A stretch of DNA of 64,000 nucleotides from Anisodus tanguticus (lineage: Eukaryota > Streptophyta > Magnoliopsida > Solanales > Solanaceae): positions 15,443,001-15,507,000 of the forward strand of contig CM067542.1 in assembly GCA_034509755.1 (NCBI GenBank), given 5' to 3'. Below, piece by piece: positions 23,756-35,527 of this stretch; positions within the stretch are counted from its first letter, which is position 1, and each line of letters begins with the position of its first letter. A model generated the notes under the pieces. The model had not been told where the DNA came from. It ran no database searches and worked only from the letters and a program-made list of their open reading frames with translations. Position numbers and translations under genes: made by a program.

Positions 23756-24168
23756 AGTAAAATTTTTAGATTTTTGTGTTCAATATTTTGTTGTTGGTTA
23801 TATGAAAATTTGAGAAAAATTGATTCGGGTCGGGATTTATGATCCGGGTAGGCTCAGTCCCCAATCGGGTAAAATTTTCAGATTTTTGTGTTCAATATTT
23901 TGTTGTTAGTTATCTGAAAATTTGAGGAAAACTGGTTCGGGTAGGGTAAAATTTCCCAATTTTTGTGTTCAATATTTTGTTATTGGTTATCTGAAAACTT
24001 GAGAAAAACTTATTCAGGTCGGGACTTCTGATTCGGGTCAGGTCATCGATCCAGGTCAGGTCGGGTCGGGTCAGCCTCGGTTGGGTGAAATTTTCAGATT
24101 TTTGTGTTCAATATTTTGTTGTTGGTTATCTGAAAATTCAAAAAAAATGTTCGATTCCCAGTCGGGTC
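23756..24168. repeat. Imperfect tandem repeat, 4 units of about 78-139 bp
   Basis: Each unit carries 'atttttgtgttcaatatttt' followed by 'gttatctgaaaa' and a run of 'cgggtc' motifs. Units begin near 23756, 23867, 23945 and 24085. The GGGTC part varies in length and accounts for the size differences. Flanking sequence (23680-23755 and 24150-24230) repeats 'gaaatccgggtc' and 'cactgttc'. It may be part of a retroelement untranslated region. Confidence 0.65.
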
Positions 24169-24966
24169 GACCCGAAATCCGGGTCGGGTCACTGTTCAGT
24201 CTCGGGTCAAATTTTTCAGAAGCAGATTCGAATTTTGTTTCAGTTCAAAAAATTCAGAATTCGGGTCGGATGTTTAATCATGGACTGTTGGTTTACTTTG
24301 GTATTTGAATATCCATTACGCGACTATTTTGTTATTTTACTGATTTGAACAAATACTACACAAAGGCCAATGAAATTGAATTTGAGGCTGTGTCCCTTCG
24401 GAAAATGGTTCCCGATTTCGGTTTGCTGTTTTGGGTATAAATTTACTCATTTGAACATGATATTACATTGGCCAATGAAAAATATCTGTCGATCTTTTAG
24501 GCTTCCACGGTTGGAAAGACGAAAATAAAACTTCTGGGCAAGGATGAAGCTTAAATCTTTTTTCATCCGAGAGACCAACATCTTCGGTAGGCAAGGCAAC
24601 CAAAATGACCAACGAGTCATATGTTCGCAACCAAGACGTATTGGAATTATCTTTTCAAAATGTAAGTCTGAGCCCTCCGTAATCAAAACATTTACTGTTT
24701 TGGATACGGATACAAAGTTATTTATATTCAATTGTTTCTAACTGTTTGTTCTTGATAGCTTGCAAGGCACACTTATGAAAGTTAAAGAAGACAAGTTACC
24801 CCTCAGAGATGATTTATTTTATTGCTGTTTTATTTTCTTTAAATCAGCTTTATTTTATTTTGTATTGTAATATTATTTATTGTACTTGTGTAATTATTGA
24901 AATGTTTAGAATAGGTAGATTTAGAACTAATAATCTAGAAAGAGTAGATTTAAAATCAGAAATCGC

Positions 24967-25052
24967 TAGTTTATCTATTTTAGGTCTGTCGCCCATACTT
25001 TCAAAACATTAGTTTATTTATTTTAGGTTCGTCGCTCATACCTTCAAAACGC
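24967..25052. repeat. Tandem duplication, 43 bp x 2
   Basis: Units 24967-25009 and 25010-25052 share 'tagttta' and 'cgtcgc/tgtcgc' blocks with a handful of differences. No gene is associated. Confidence 0.6.
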
Positions 25053-25383
25053 TAGCTTATTTTTTGAAACTGTTCAAAATTTTCAAAACAATTTGGTCAT
25101 CTTTTATTCGCATTATTAACCATACAAATGACATTTTATTTATATCTGATTTGTGATTCAAAAAATAACTTTCATATAAATCATATCTTCGCATTATAAA
25201 TAATTCACTTCTCTCCTTTGCCATCAAAATGCAAAAATATGTATTTCATATATAATGCATACTTTTATCTAAAAATTAACTTTACATGTCTTAGCAATCT
25301 GTGGTTGTCGTTGTTATACTGATCATGCCAAAAGAGAAGAAAGTAAGCCCTACATACTTTAATGTCGAAGCTATGTAAGTCCC

Positions 25384-26420
25384 ATGAGTCCTTGCACCTC
25401 CCATAAGCAGTTATCTATATCATACAAAGGATTTGATATTAATATCCACTTCATATTCTATGAGAAATTTCATTTAGTCATCTTATCGAACAATTTTTGT
25501 GCAATATTTCATAAGGTCGTTTGTAGTTCAAATTCAACATGTCTCGTCTCAACAACCTTCACCATCACTCCTACTCATCTCTACCATGATATTCATACTC
25601 TTACAACTCCATTTAGTAACTTAAATCATGTAATAACATTCCATACAACATAGCTCAACATCAAGCTTCATAGTCACCAAGTTTTTCAAGAGTTCTCCAC
25701 AAAATTCAACTCAATAATTGTATCAACTTAAGATTAGGTTAGGGAAGATGAAACTTACCTCCAATACACCAAGAATCCTATGTTCCCTAGATTACTTCGA
25801 CACCAAGATCTCTCCTAAGTCATTACAACGAGCAAGAAAAGAAGTTAGCGGTGGCCACAGAATTCTTTACGATGATCTTACGTGGTTTAGCTTGAGATTT
25901 AGTCTCAAGTTGGTAGAGAATCTTTGAGAGGGTTTCTAGGGTGATTTAGGGTCTGTATATGAGGGAAATGAAGACCCCAAGTTGAGGGGTTCATTTAAAT
26001 ACAAGAAAAGAAATTGCACCGCCTTTTTATACGGTCCGTACATTTTTGTACGGTCCGTATAACTGGACCGTATAATCAAACCTGCAATTTGAAATTATGC
26101 AGGAACTTTTACGGTGAGAAAATTCAATTTGTATGATTCGTACATCTTGACCGTAATTTTGGAAATTTTCTGATTTTGTCAAAACGTATTCTCATCGATC
26201 CGTTTAACTTCTATACGTCCTGGTACTTTTATAAACAAGATTAGAACTTTTATTATCCTTCTGTAAGGTCACACATATTTCCGGGATATTAATATCAAAC
26301 GATGGCACGACTAGACGTGAAACTATGAGGTGTAACGTTTTTCGATGAAAAGCCAGAATTTTTACAGGAAACGGAATATGAAAAGTGAAGAAATCTGAAG
26401 CTTTTGAAGGGAAATATTTT
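25384..26420. other. Possible relic of an LTR or other repeat
   Basis: No coding region. Around 26028-26075 the motif 'acggtccgta' occurs in direct and inverted form, and a CT/AT-rich promoter-like stretch lies at 25960-26020. The texture resembles LTRs of Ty3/Gypsy elements in Solanaceae genomes, but I see no partner LTR or internal domains. Confidence 0.25.
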
Positions 26421-27274
26421 TTAAAAAATTTGGGTAATTAAAATGGAGACAAATATTTAATTTTCTATTTCTATTTGGATAACTAAAATATTGGGATTGG
26501 AGACCAAAATGTATTTTTCAATACTTTAGGGGTTAGGGTTGGACGCAGCAAAGATTGACATTGGTGACGTCATAATTAGTAGTTCTTTTGCCAATACTTT
26601 AAAATTTATGACCTTTTAACAAATATAAGTATTCAAAGTGAATTTTTGAGCAAGAGCCCCTACTATGTCAGAAGTTAAGAGTTAGTTCGAATTTAGAGAT
26701 CGATTAGAATTTCTGTCTCTAGTCTAAGATCCTCCAATATTGTTAAGACTTAAGAGAGACATATGGTAAAGCAAGAAACAATAAATAATAGAGAGGCGTG
26801 TGGCTCCTAAATGTGAGGTGTTTCCCATGTGATTATCGCAAATGCCCATCACAGATCCAGCCTTGCTTTGCCTCAATTTATTTTGCTTTAACAAACTTTA
26901 CCCACCAATTAATAAAAAAAAACTAGTTTTTTTTTTGTTTTTTCATAGCATCTCATTCGTTCTGATTCACATATAAATGGGCTAAGACAACTAGCAACTT
27001 ACCAAAAGTTCCATTTAATTAATACTACTTTTATTTGGTCGTCTTTCTCACCTTTTGTTTACATCAAATCAATAAATACAAAATATATATATCTTTCATA
27101 TAATATTTGTTTATCAATATGTGTTTCAATTTTGATTTGTAATACTAAGGGTTAATTTTTTTTATTTGGTGTAAATATCGGCGCGGGTAGTATGTATTTT
27201 AATTTGTAATTACTAAGAGGTTAATTTTTTTAAAATATAGTGCAATATCAGTGAGAGAAGTATTTATCAGAAGG
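26421..27274. other. Intergenic DNA, nothing recognised
   Basis: AT-rich, with homopolymer T and A runs. No open frame with a recognisable product. Confidence 0.35.
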
Positions 27275-27582
27275 AGAAGAAAAATAGAATGAATTAGATT
27301 ATAAACTCCTGCAATATTTTAAAAAGTTATCATTTTTCTAAATGAGGCATACACTTTTTAATTTTTTTTTTTTAATTACATGGGGAGTAGGGGAAGGGGA
27401 TGAATGAGGCATACACACAATTAACAAATATAAAGAAGAAAAATAGAAGGAATCAGATTATAAACTCCTGCAATATTTTAAAAAGTTATCATTTTTCTAA
27501 ATGAGGCATACATTTTTTTTTTAATTACATGGGGAGTAGGGGAAGGGGATAAATGAGGCATACACACAATTACCAAATATAA
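27275..27582. repeat. Tandem duplication, about 150-158 bp x 2
   Basis: Copies at about 27275-27432 and 27433-27582 are nearly identical. Both contain 'aactcctgcaatatttt' and 'tacatggggagtagggga'. The main difference is the length of an internal T run. Confidence 0.8.
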
Positions 27583-27756
27583 CTTATTTTTACCTTAATT
27601 TGTACAAGAAATTGCCTGCCATCGTCAATTACTCTCTTTCAATAACTCGATTCTAAATTAGGATATTTATTCATTTAATTCAGGAAAATAACAAGTTTGG
27701 AAAATTTGCTTCATAAGTTTTGCAAGCATAAATGCTAGAATAGTAAAATCTGTAAG

Positions 27757-27978
27757 TGAAAGAAATAATGACTTCATTATTTTCATTAATTGAAAGGCTA
27801 TATATACAAGTTACATAATAGGAGAATCATATTCCTATTCTATTCCTAAAACCTTATTCTATACATTTATGGTAATACACTAATTATGGTAATTACAATA
27901 CTAATTATATTACAACCTTACCTAAACTAAGATACTAAATATTTACCATAAATTACACATAATTGTGTATATTTAACA
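27757..27978 (-). repeat. Copia B 3' LTR (left copy)
   Basis: 222 bp. It differs from the right copy by a few substitutions and indels, which indicates a moderately young insertion. Confidence 0.9.
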
Positions 27979-29106
27979 CACCCCCGCAGTCATAGCGGGC
28001 GTTCTTCGAACGCTGAGACTATCCCTAAAATCTTCAAAAAGGACCGAGGGAATACCCTTTGTAAATATGTCGGCAATTTGATATCTCGACGGGACATGAC
28101 ATACGCGAACTTGACCACGGGCAACCTTTTCACGGACAAAGTGAATGTCCATCTCGATATGTTTAGTGCGTTGGTGCTGAACCGGATTACCAGAAAGGTA
28201 GATGGCACTAATATTATCGCAATATACCAAGGTTGCCTTCTGAATGGGACAATGAAGCTCCAAAAGCAAATTACGTAACCAACATGATTCTGAGACTACA
28301 TTGGCTACCCCTCTATATTCAGCCTCGGCACTTGAGCGAGATAAAGTCGGCTGACGCTTCGCAAACTAGGAGACCAAGTTGTTGCCAAGGAACATACAGT
28401 AGCCAGACGTAGACCGTCTAGTATCTGGACACCCACCCCAATCAGCATCTGTGTATGAGACAAGTGTGGATGTCGATGAAGGATACAAATGCAACCCATA
28501 GTCCAGTGTACCCTGAATATACCGGATGATGCGTTTGAGTGCATTCATGTGCTCAATTCGGGGATCATGCATGAATAAACACACCTGTTGGACAGCATAC
28601 GTAATATCTGGTCTGATAAAGGTAAGATACTGAAGGGCCCCTGCAGGACTGCGATAGCGGGTCGGATCCTCGTAAGGGACTCCGGTTGCGGCACCAAGCT
28701 TGGGCTTGGTATCAACTGGAGTGGAAGTGGACTTACAGGATGACATCTCAGCCCTCTCGATGATCTCGGCGGCATACTTCCGTTGTGACAAGAACAACCC
28801 ATCGGAATGACGAGTGACAGCAATCCCTAAAAAAGAACTCAAGGGCCCCAAGTCTTTCATAGCAAACTCGGAGCTGAGCATGGTCATGATGGACTGGCGC
28901 AAGACATCGGAAGAGGCAGTCAAGATATTATCGTCCATATATAACAGAATGTAGGCTGAATCGGATGGCATGTGGGTAGTTGCACCGGTGTCCATATACC
29001 AATTCGGATCCGGTTGAGTCAAACCCAGTGTGTGCATCGCGACCTCGATATCTGTCCGAGTGGGGCCTGCTACGTGATGGGCTTGCGGGAGCCTAGGCCC
29101 AAGCAC
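27973..29106 (-). pseudogene. Copia B protease-RT fusion and RNase H (deleted pol)
   Basis: Read on the - strand, Tyr-Met-Asp-Thr-Gly-Ala-Thr-Thr-His-Met (the protease start) is followed after five residues by the RT stretch Leu-Leu-Tyr-Met-Asp-Asp. The frame stays open across the junction (29106 to 28366). A TAG just after 28366 interrupts RNase H, which continues to a stop at 27973-27975 inside the LTR. Integrase is wholly absent. Confidence 0.88.
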
Positions 29107-29275
29107 CCCTGCTTGCGGTCTCGGCCCAGATTGTTGTTGGCCGTAACTGGACTAGGCCGAATTGGGCTCGGACCGTCGCTTGGGGATCGGCCACCGCCGC
29201 GCGGGAGGTAAACCGGGCCGGGCCCAAAGCGTTGTTGTGGGCCCACTGCCACTGCATAGAGGTCCAATGTGGGCC

Positions 29276-30112
29276 CTATAACTGTTGTTGCTGCTGCTGA
29301 CCACCACGAGAACCCCCACTGCCACCACCATTCTGCCAACTGCTGTCACGGTTTTTGCCATTTTTCTTATTTCTACCCTTTTTGCCACCACCGTTGTTGC
29401 GGTTTTGGCTCGAGTTGTTGGAATCGGTAGGATATACCGTGGACTCGGTCATCATGACTACGGGACTAGTACCGGTAGCCGCTCGTTTCGCTATGCCGAC
29501 TTCTTCTAGTGTAAGCATAGAACGTGCCTGATAAAATTGCGGAATCGGATTGCTTTGCCGAATAAGCGTTCCCACACCACTATAGGCCTCGGAGAGGCTG
29601 GAAACCATTTGGAGGACCAAACGATCGTTCGAAACCGGCGCGCCAACGTTGCGAAGTTGGTCCGCCGATTCCTTTAATCTTTTGCAATAAGCCGAAACAT
29701 TAGGAAAATCTTCCATATTGACGTGGGAGAAATCCTGCTCAAGGGTAACGGCTCTAGAATTTTGATTATCTTGGAATATATCACGCAGTCTATCCCAAGT
29801 CGCCTGTGCCGTAGCGTCAGGCTCAATAATTGTTTGCAAAAGGTCGATAGATATTGTGGAATATATCCACTGAAGGATGGTAGCATCAATAGTCGTCCAC
29901 AACTTAGGATCATCCTCGCGTTTTGGCACCTCCGTATCCTCAGGAGCCGCGGGGATTATGTGATGGATGACTTGATGCGATCGTGCGTGAATTTTGAACA
30001 GTTCGGCCCACGTCGCATATTGGACGTTTTCTATTTCAAGAACGAGTGGGATGTTATTCTTGATGTAAGAAACTGTAATGGCCGGATGAAACATGTTCCG
30101 GGATGTAGACAT
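29276..30112 (-). pseudogene. Copia B gag (no functional pol downstream)
   Basis: It starts at the ATG at 30112 (Met-Ser-Thr-Ser-Arg-Asn), matching the starts in C and D. It is open for about 278 residues, the best-preserved Gag in the window. The C-terminus is Gly/Asn/Lys-rich and ends in a Gln run before a stop. No CCHC zinc knuckle is present. It could still make a Gag-like protein. Confidence 0.8.
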
Positions 30113-30268
30113 ATTGATAAAACAATATGTGATTGAGGGATTAGGGAGAAAATTTTGGGAAGAAAAGAGGTCCCGTCGGCACACAAACCGAGAGCAAAAT
30201 GTCTCGGAAGTCGACGGAAAATTTAGGAGAGTAGAGAGAGGATTTTAAGACCTAGACTCTTGATACCA

Positions 30269-30484
30269 TGAAAGAAATAATCCCTTCATTATTTTCATTA
30301 ATTGAAAGGCTATATATACAAGTTACATAATAAATCATATTCCTATTCTATTTCTAAAACCTTATTCTATACATTTATGGTAATACACTAAATATGGTAA
30401 TACAATACTAATTATATTACAACCTTACCTTAACTAGGATACTAAATATTTACCATAATTACACATAATTGTGTATATTTAACA
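30269..30484 (-). repeat. Copia B 5' LTR (right copy)
   Basis: 216 bp, TG...CA, paired with 27757-27978. Confidence 0.9.
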
Positions 30485-31110
30485 GTAAGAGAAACTCAAA
30501 ACAGGCAAGCGTGAGAAAACATTAAGTAGATCAAAATAGAATAAAATCATTCAACAAATTATCTGCAGAAACTAGGGGAATTAATTTTTATCAATTTTAA
30601 TCTCAATTACGAGAATTGAGTATCGACTAAATCGCTCAAGTTTAAATTTTACGTACTAACAACGTAAAAAAATACTTATATAATCACTGTCACTTAAGAT
30701 GCAATTGCAAGTGTAACTCTATTTAATAGCATTGACTATAATAAATGGTAAATGATCTGCTATACCATATTAAATTCAAATCATTAAGTATACAACTCTT
30801 TTGGTATTGGTCAATTATTTACGTATAATCTCTTAATTGGGAAATTACGGCAATCATTAGTCTTACTATAGAATAACTTTTCATACTTGACTAGATCTGA
30901 AACTGATTAAGAAAAAGATTGATTAATGATTTTCAATAAATTTTTTAAACTAAATAAAATATTTTCCTTATTTGTAAACTGTAATCCCTACATACATATA
31001 TATATATATATAATGCACCAGCATTCTTTTGCAGTCTTATTACAACCCCTTTTTCCACCATAATTCTCTCATTTTTTTTCTTTCTTTTTTCCTCTTCCAA
31101 AAAAAAAAAA
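30485..31110 (+). promoter_or_regulatory. Upstream region of TBL copy 2
   Basis: It lies between Copia B and the start codon. A TATA-like run (about 30997-31013) sits about 100 bp before the ATG at 31111, followed by a CT-rich leader (31040-31098) and an A run directly before the ATG. The promoter call rests on position and composition only. Confidence 0.45.
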
Positions 31111-34100
31111 ATGGGCAGAGTATTTATTGAGGAGTTTAGCTTTATTGTTTTTGTTGTGGTTTTAGCAGTGTTTGGCTCATATGAAGTAAATGCTGCAGTA
31201 GAGAAATGTGATTTATTTGATGGAAATTGGGTTGTTGATAAATCATATCCATTGTATAATTCAACAGCATGTCCATTCATAAGGAAGGAATTTGATTGCA
31301 TCAAATTTGGAAGAACGAATCTTGAATACCTCAAATATAGATGGCAGCCCAATGGCTGTGTCTTGCCCAGGTTCATATCTCTCTCTCCTCCAGAATAAAA
31401 TATATAGTGTTCCATTTGTTCCGTTTTATATGATAATCGTTTATATGAGTTTAAGTTATATATGTTGTCGATAGTGTAGAAAATTATATGATAATCGTTT
31501 ATATGAGTTTAAGTTATATATGTTGCCGATAGTGTAGAAAAAAATTATATTGTTAATAAGGGAAAAGGGCAAAAAATACCCCTAAACTATTCAAAATCTA
31601 TTAAATTTATCCTTAGTTACATTTTTGGCTAAAAATGCTCTTGTCGTTAAAAATCATAAAAACGAGGGCACTTTTGAGCCAAAAACGTAACCGAGGAAAA
31701 GTTTGACATATTTGAAATATTTCATGGGTATTTTGACCCTTTTCCTACATAGTTTAATAACATGATTGTATAAAAACTATATCTTAAATATGCTGAGAAA
31801 TTACTTTTATAAATAACCAGATTGTATAAATACTCTTTACATGTAAATATACTAAACCTATATATATTTGAAAATTCTTTACAATTAAACTTTTTCTTTA
31901 CTCTAATGACAAGTTGTTGTAGCCATAGAAATGAACAACATTTAATTAAGACCATAAGTTTTAAGGTTATTTTGGCATGTGCCAAAAGTATTTTCTTTTA
32001 TTAAAGTTTAGGTTCAAATAGTTATTGAAGGTTTGTTGATAAAAGTTAGATATCCAAAGGAAGTGAAAAAATAGTATGAATTCAAAAGCATCAAACGGCC
32101 GGTATTGAGGCCTAGATTAATCCGAATTTACACCGTGTAAGGTCTATTTATTGGGGAAGCACTCCCTAAAATAATTTTTTCATATTCAGAATTCAAATCC
32201 GAAATCTCTAGTTAAAGATGGAGGAAAAAATGTCTCAACCTACTAGAGCGCATCTAAAATCTACAAAGCAAATTCAACAATGTATCATGTTGATAAAGAA
32301 ATTTAAGCCGTTTTCCTAATTAAAGACGAAGTTGACTAAAATTGAAGTAAGTTCCGACCAAGACAATTTAATATTTTCTTCACAGAGAATATATATCAAA
32401 GTGGAGGGGGAGAGACGTGATTCTACTTGTGCTTGTTCAAATCTATGACCAATAATTGGAAAAAGAAAATGTTATGCACATAATTTTTCATTCTAACTAA
32501 TTAATTTCTTTGTTTTTTTTGGATTAATTTGTAGATTTTATGGCAAAGATTTTTTGACAAAATTCAAGGGAAAAAAGATTATGTATATTGGGGATTCTTT
32601 GAGCCTTAACAATTTTGAATCCCTTCTGTGCTTGCTTCATGCTGCTGTCCCTGAAGTAAAATTCAAACAAGACATTTATAAGGAAAATGTCACTGTCACA
32701 TTTCAGGTAAGCTCTTTTTTTCCTTTTTAGTTTATATTTTATGCAGTGCTTTATGTATGTATTTTTATTATTAGAGACTAAGTGAATTTGTTCGTGATTT
32801 GCGCAATCAAAAAAATATTATTAAAATGATTAATAGACCAATTATGAATTCGAATTACACATAGAAGAAAACGCTTTTAAACAACCTATAATTAGGATAA
32901 TTCAAGGAATGTTATGAAATAAAAAGGTAAAACTAAAATTACACATGTATCATATAATTTTTGAACCGATGGTTTATCGGAAATAACATCCATTGGTCTG
33001 CGTACACTCTACCATCTTCAAACACCATTTATGACACTACATTGAATAAGTTGTTGAACCGTACGAATAAAATATTGGTATTAAAATAGTTTAATCAAAC
33101 TACGTAATAATTATCATTGACATTCTTCTGAAGCTTCAAAATGAGCCCTAAGAAATTAACATAAAGAAAATAAATTTAAAAAAAAACATAATCGACTGAA
33201 AATATATCTCAAACAATGACACACATTAGCACACGATAATAATTAGGATACCACTCTATGAACTTCCAATTTCTTGCATTCATCTTCTTCTTTTTTTTGC
33301 AGTAATGAAATTTTTCGAAGAGACTTATACGACTTCTTATAAATATATTTTTAGTTATATAGCCTGTTTTTAGTTTTCAAGAAACCCTTGTAACCAATAT
33401 AGGACAAATGTACTATTTAAATAGCTCAAGTCTATTAGTATCTGTTTTACGTTATTTACTCTAGACAAATTGATATTGTATGTTTGTGTGTTTTAGTTAA
33501 AGAAACCTAAAATGTTTTTTTTTCTTTCTTAAATTTGCAGGATTTTGGAGTTCAAGTGGTATTATTTCATTCAAACTTTTTAGTAGACATTGAAGTTGAA
33601 CCTAAGGGACGAGTGTTGAAACTCGATTCAATTAAAAACGGACAGATTTGGAAGCAATTTGACCTTTTGATATTCAATACTTGGCTTTGGTATTCAAGAT
33701 CAGGACCCGGACAACCGTATGTTGCTTAATATCCATAGCTTTTTCAATTTCTTCTTTATTTTCAATTTTCTCTGTATGATCAGGAGGTCAAGGTTTCACG
33801 TTGTGAAAATAGCCTTTTGCAATAATGTAAGATAAGAATGTATATAATTGACCTAGTATGGTCCGGCCCTTTTTCGAACCTCATGGACTAGGAAATTAGT
33901 GCATCATACTATCTAAAAGTGCAGCCTGGTGTACAAAACGTCCCGCATTGACAGGATTCGAGAAAGGACTGTACTCCAAGGTGTGTGATGTAGACAACTT
34001 AACCTAATAGCTTATTTCACGGCTCGAACCCGTGACCTATAGTCTACACGGAGACAACTTTACTGTTGCATCAGACTATCTCTTTTTTTAAATTACTATC

Positions 34101-35527
34101 ATTATTTGAAAATATGAGCTTACAATGTGTGAATATTTATCTAGGTGGGATTTTGTTGAAGTTGGTGGCAAAATATCGAAGGATATGGACCGGGTAGAAG
34201 CTTTCCGGGCTGGGCTAAATACATGGACCAAATGGGTTGGAACACATGTGGACACAGCCAAAACCAAAGTTTTCTTTCAAGGAGCATCTCCAGCCCATTA
34301 CCAGTAAGCATTTTTCATTCATATACTTTTTTGAGCTATAAATACTTCTTCCATTTCACTTTACAAATCTCTTTTCGACAATGAAATCGAAATAAAAATT
34401 GGAGATTGAATATATATTTTCACGGGTATATTCTTAACAGATTCTGTAGTTTGTACTAATTGCTAATTTGAATTAAAAGAACACAACAGCTTTATTTTCA
34501 TACATTCTGCTAATTTTACAGACCTTAAATTGCTGGCTGAGGGTCACCTTAACAAAGTAAACGTACTTAATACTTGGGTGGGGGTGGGGGGTGGGGTGGG
34601 GGTAATTTTGGTCCCTGAATATCTGGGTGAGCACATGTAAGATTTAACATATAATTATATGAAGTGCGCATTTTGATCCTTCTGCCTATGAATCTTCAAA
34701 TTTTTAATTTATTAATTATTAACTGTTAAATCATTTAATAACTCATTTTCTATGTATATATATATATATATATATATATCCATATTTGAGGGTACTATTG
34801 TTATGAAATTATTGAAATATGAACATCTTTTATATGGAAAGGGAGCACTAACGCACATTTTAACTAAGGTTAAATGTGCCTAACAAAATACCACAAGCAC
34901 CAAAATCAAAATTACCAATAATTGATGTATCAAAAGTGCAGTTATCCCTTATAGTTTAACTTTAGAGTGATGTCTAGTACTCTAATTCCTATCACCACTC
35001 AAAATGAAAAAATCACATATTTGTGATATAATTCTTATGACAGACAAATTTGTCACAAAATTGTACGGCTATGTGCTGCGATGCTCTAATGACGGTTTTA
35101 TTCTTCCATCAAAATCTTTTTACAAAAAATTTTACAACACCTGTGACAAAATTGTGACGGATTCTTTCTTGATAAATATTATTTGTTTTTTCTTATTGTG
35201 TATATTCTAAATAATTACTATTAATTGGTGATCAGTGGATCAGATTGGGGTGAACCTGTTGTAAACAATTGTTTGAACGAGACAACGCCAGTAAGTGGAT
35301 CAACATACCCAAGTGGATTACCAATTGCTGTAAACATAGTGAAAGAAGTATTAAAGAACATGTCAAAGCCAGTAGTAAATTTACTTGACATAACAAAGCT
35401 GTCACAATTGAGAAAAGATGGACATCCAAGCAAGTTCAATGGTTTCAAAGGCATGGATTGTACTCATTGGTGCCTTGCTGGAGTTCCTGATACTTGGAAT
35501 CAAATTCTTTATGCTTATCTGACTTAA
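31111..35527 (+). CDS. TRICHOME BIREFRINGENCE-LIKE (TBL/PMR5-type) protein, copy 2
   Basis: Exons: 31111-31370, 32535-32706, 33541-33716, 34145-34303, 35236-35527, all with GT-AG introns, giving 352 aa. Residues 1-28 form a signal-peptide-like hydrophobic stretch. The PMR5N domain (about 32-86) starts Cys-Asp-Leu-Phe-Asp-Gly and has a glycosylation site at Asn50. The PC-esterase domain carries the GDS motif at 106-108 and Asp-Cys-Thr-His (DxxH) at 330-333. Plant TBL proteins O-acetylate wall polysaccharides (xylan, mannan, pectin) in the Golgi. The substrate of this one cannot be told from sequence; its length and motifs suggest the clade of small TBL38-45/PMR5-like members, which is inference. 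Introns 1, 3 and 4 carry a MITE, two SINEs and a TA microsatellite. Confidence 0.93.
31426..31541. repeat. Tandem duplication, 58 bp x 2, in TBL copy 2 intron 1
   Basis: Units 31426-31483 and 31484-31541 are nearly identical ('ttatatgataatcg' start, 'cgatagtgtagaaa' end). Confidence 0.8.
31561..31745. mobile_element. Foldback MITE in TBL copy 2 intron 1
   Basis: The terminal inverted repeats begin GGAAAAGGGC at the left end and, read from the right, GGAAAAGGGTCAAAATACCC. The middle is also self-complementary ('ggctaaaaatgc' against 'gcacttttgagcc'), so the whole 185 bp could fold into a hairpin. It has no coding capacity. I could not fix the target duplication. Confidence 0.7.
33780..33920 (+). 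mobile_element. SINE fragment (TS/SolS-like) in TBL copy 2 intron 3
   Basis: The order of blocks matches tobacco TS-type SINEs as I recall them: 'aggaggtca', a degraded box-B-like 'gtttcacg', 'tagccttttgcaataatg', 'ggtccggccc' and a tail with 'ttagtgcatca'. The first 40 or so bases (box A side) are missing. Confidence 0.6.
33930..34082 (-). mobile_element. SINE (SolS-like), reverse orientation, in TBL copy 2 intron 3
   Basis: Read on the - strand it has 'gatgcaacagtaaagttg' (tRNA-like 5' part), 'ggtcacgggttcgagcc' (box B) and a tail containing 'gcgggac'. It faces the fragment at 33780-33920 tail to tail. Confidence 0.6.
34754..34779. repeat. (TA)n microsatellite in TBL copy 2 intron 4
   Basis: An uninterrupted TA run of about 26 bases, in sequence related to the repeat of TBL copy 1 intron 2. 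Confidence 0.85.

Larger units (their letters stand above)
27757..30484 (-). mobile_element. Copia B: internally deleted LTR retrotransposon
   Basis: It is flanked by the perfect 5-bp duplication GTAAG (27752-27756 and 30485-30489). LTRs are 27757-27978 and 30269-30484. A clean primer-binding site (complement of 30251-30268, TGGTATCAAGAG on the - strand) lies inside the 5' LTR. At about 2.7 kb it is roughly half the size of C and D, because the whole integrase and the front of RT are missing: the protease motif runs directly into the RT Tyr-Met-Asp-Asp block at about 28955. It belongs to the same lineage as A, C, D and H. Confidence 0.92.

Noticed and set aside
23302..24348. Several short open frames rich in Phe/Gly/Ser
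   Set aside because: They overlap the GGGTC tandem array and differ in frame from unit to unit.
24967..25052. 43-bp duplication as part of a larger satellite
   Set aside because: Only two units are present, with unrelated flanks.
29723..30136. 137-codon open frame on the + strand
   Set aside because: Antisense shadow of the Copia B Gag.
30113..30184. Longer N-terminus for the Copia B Gag
   Set aside because: The upstream extension begins with GTG. The ATG at 30112 matches the Gag starts of C and D.
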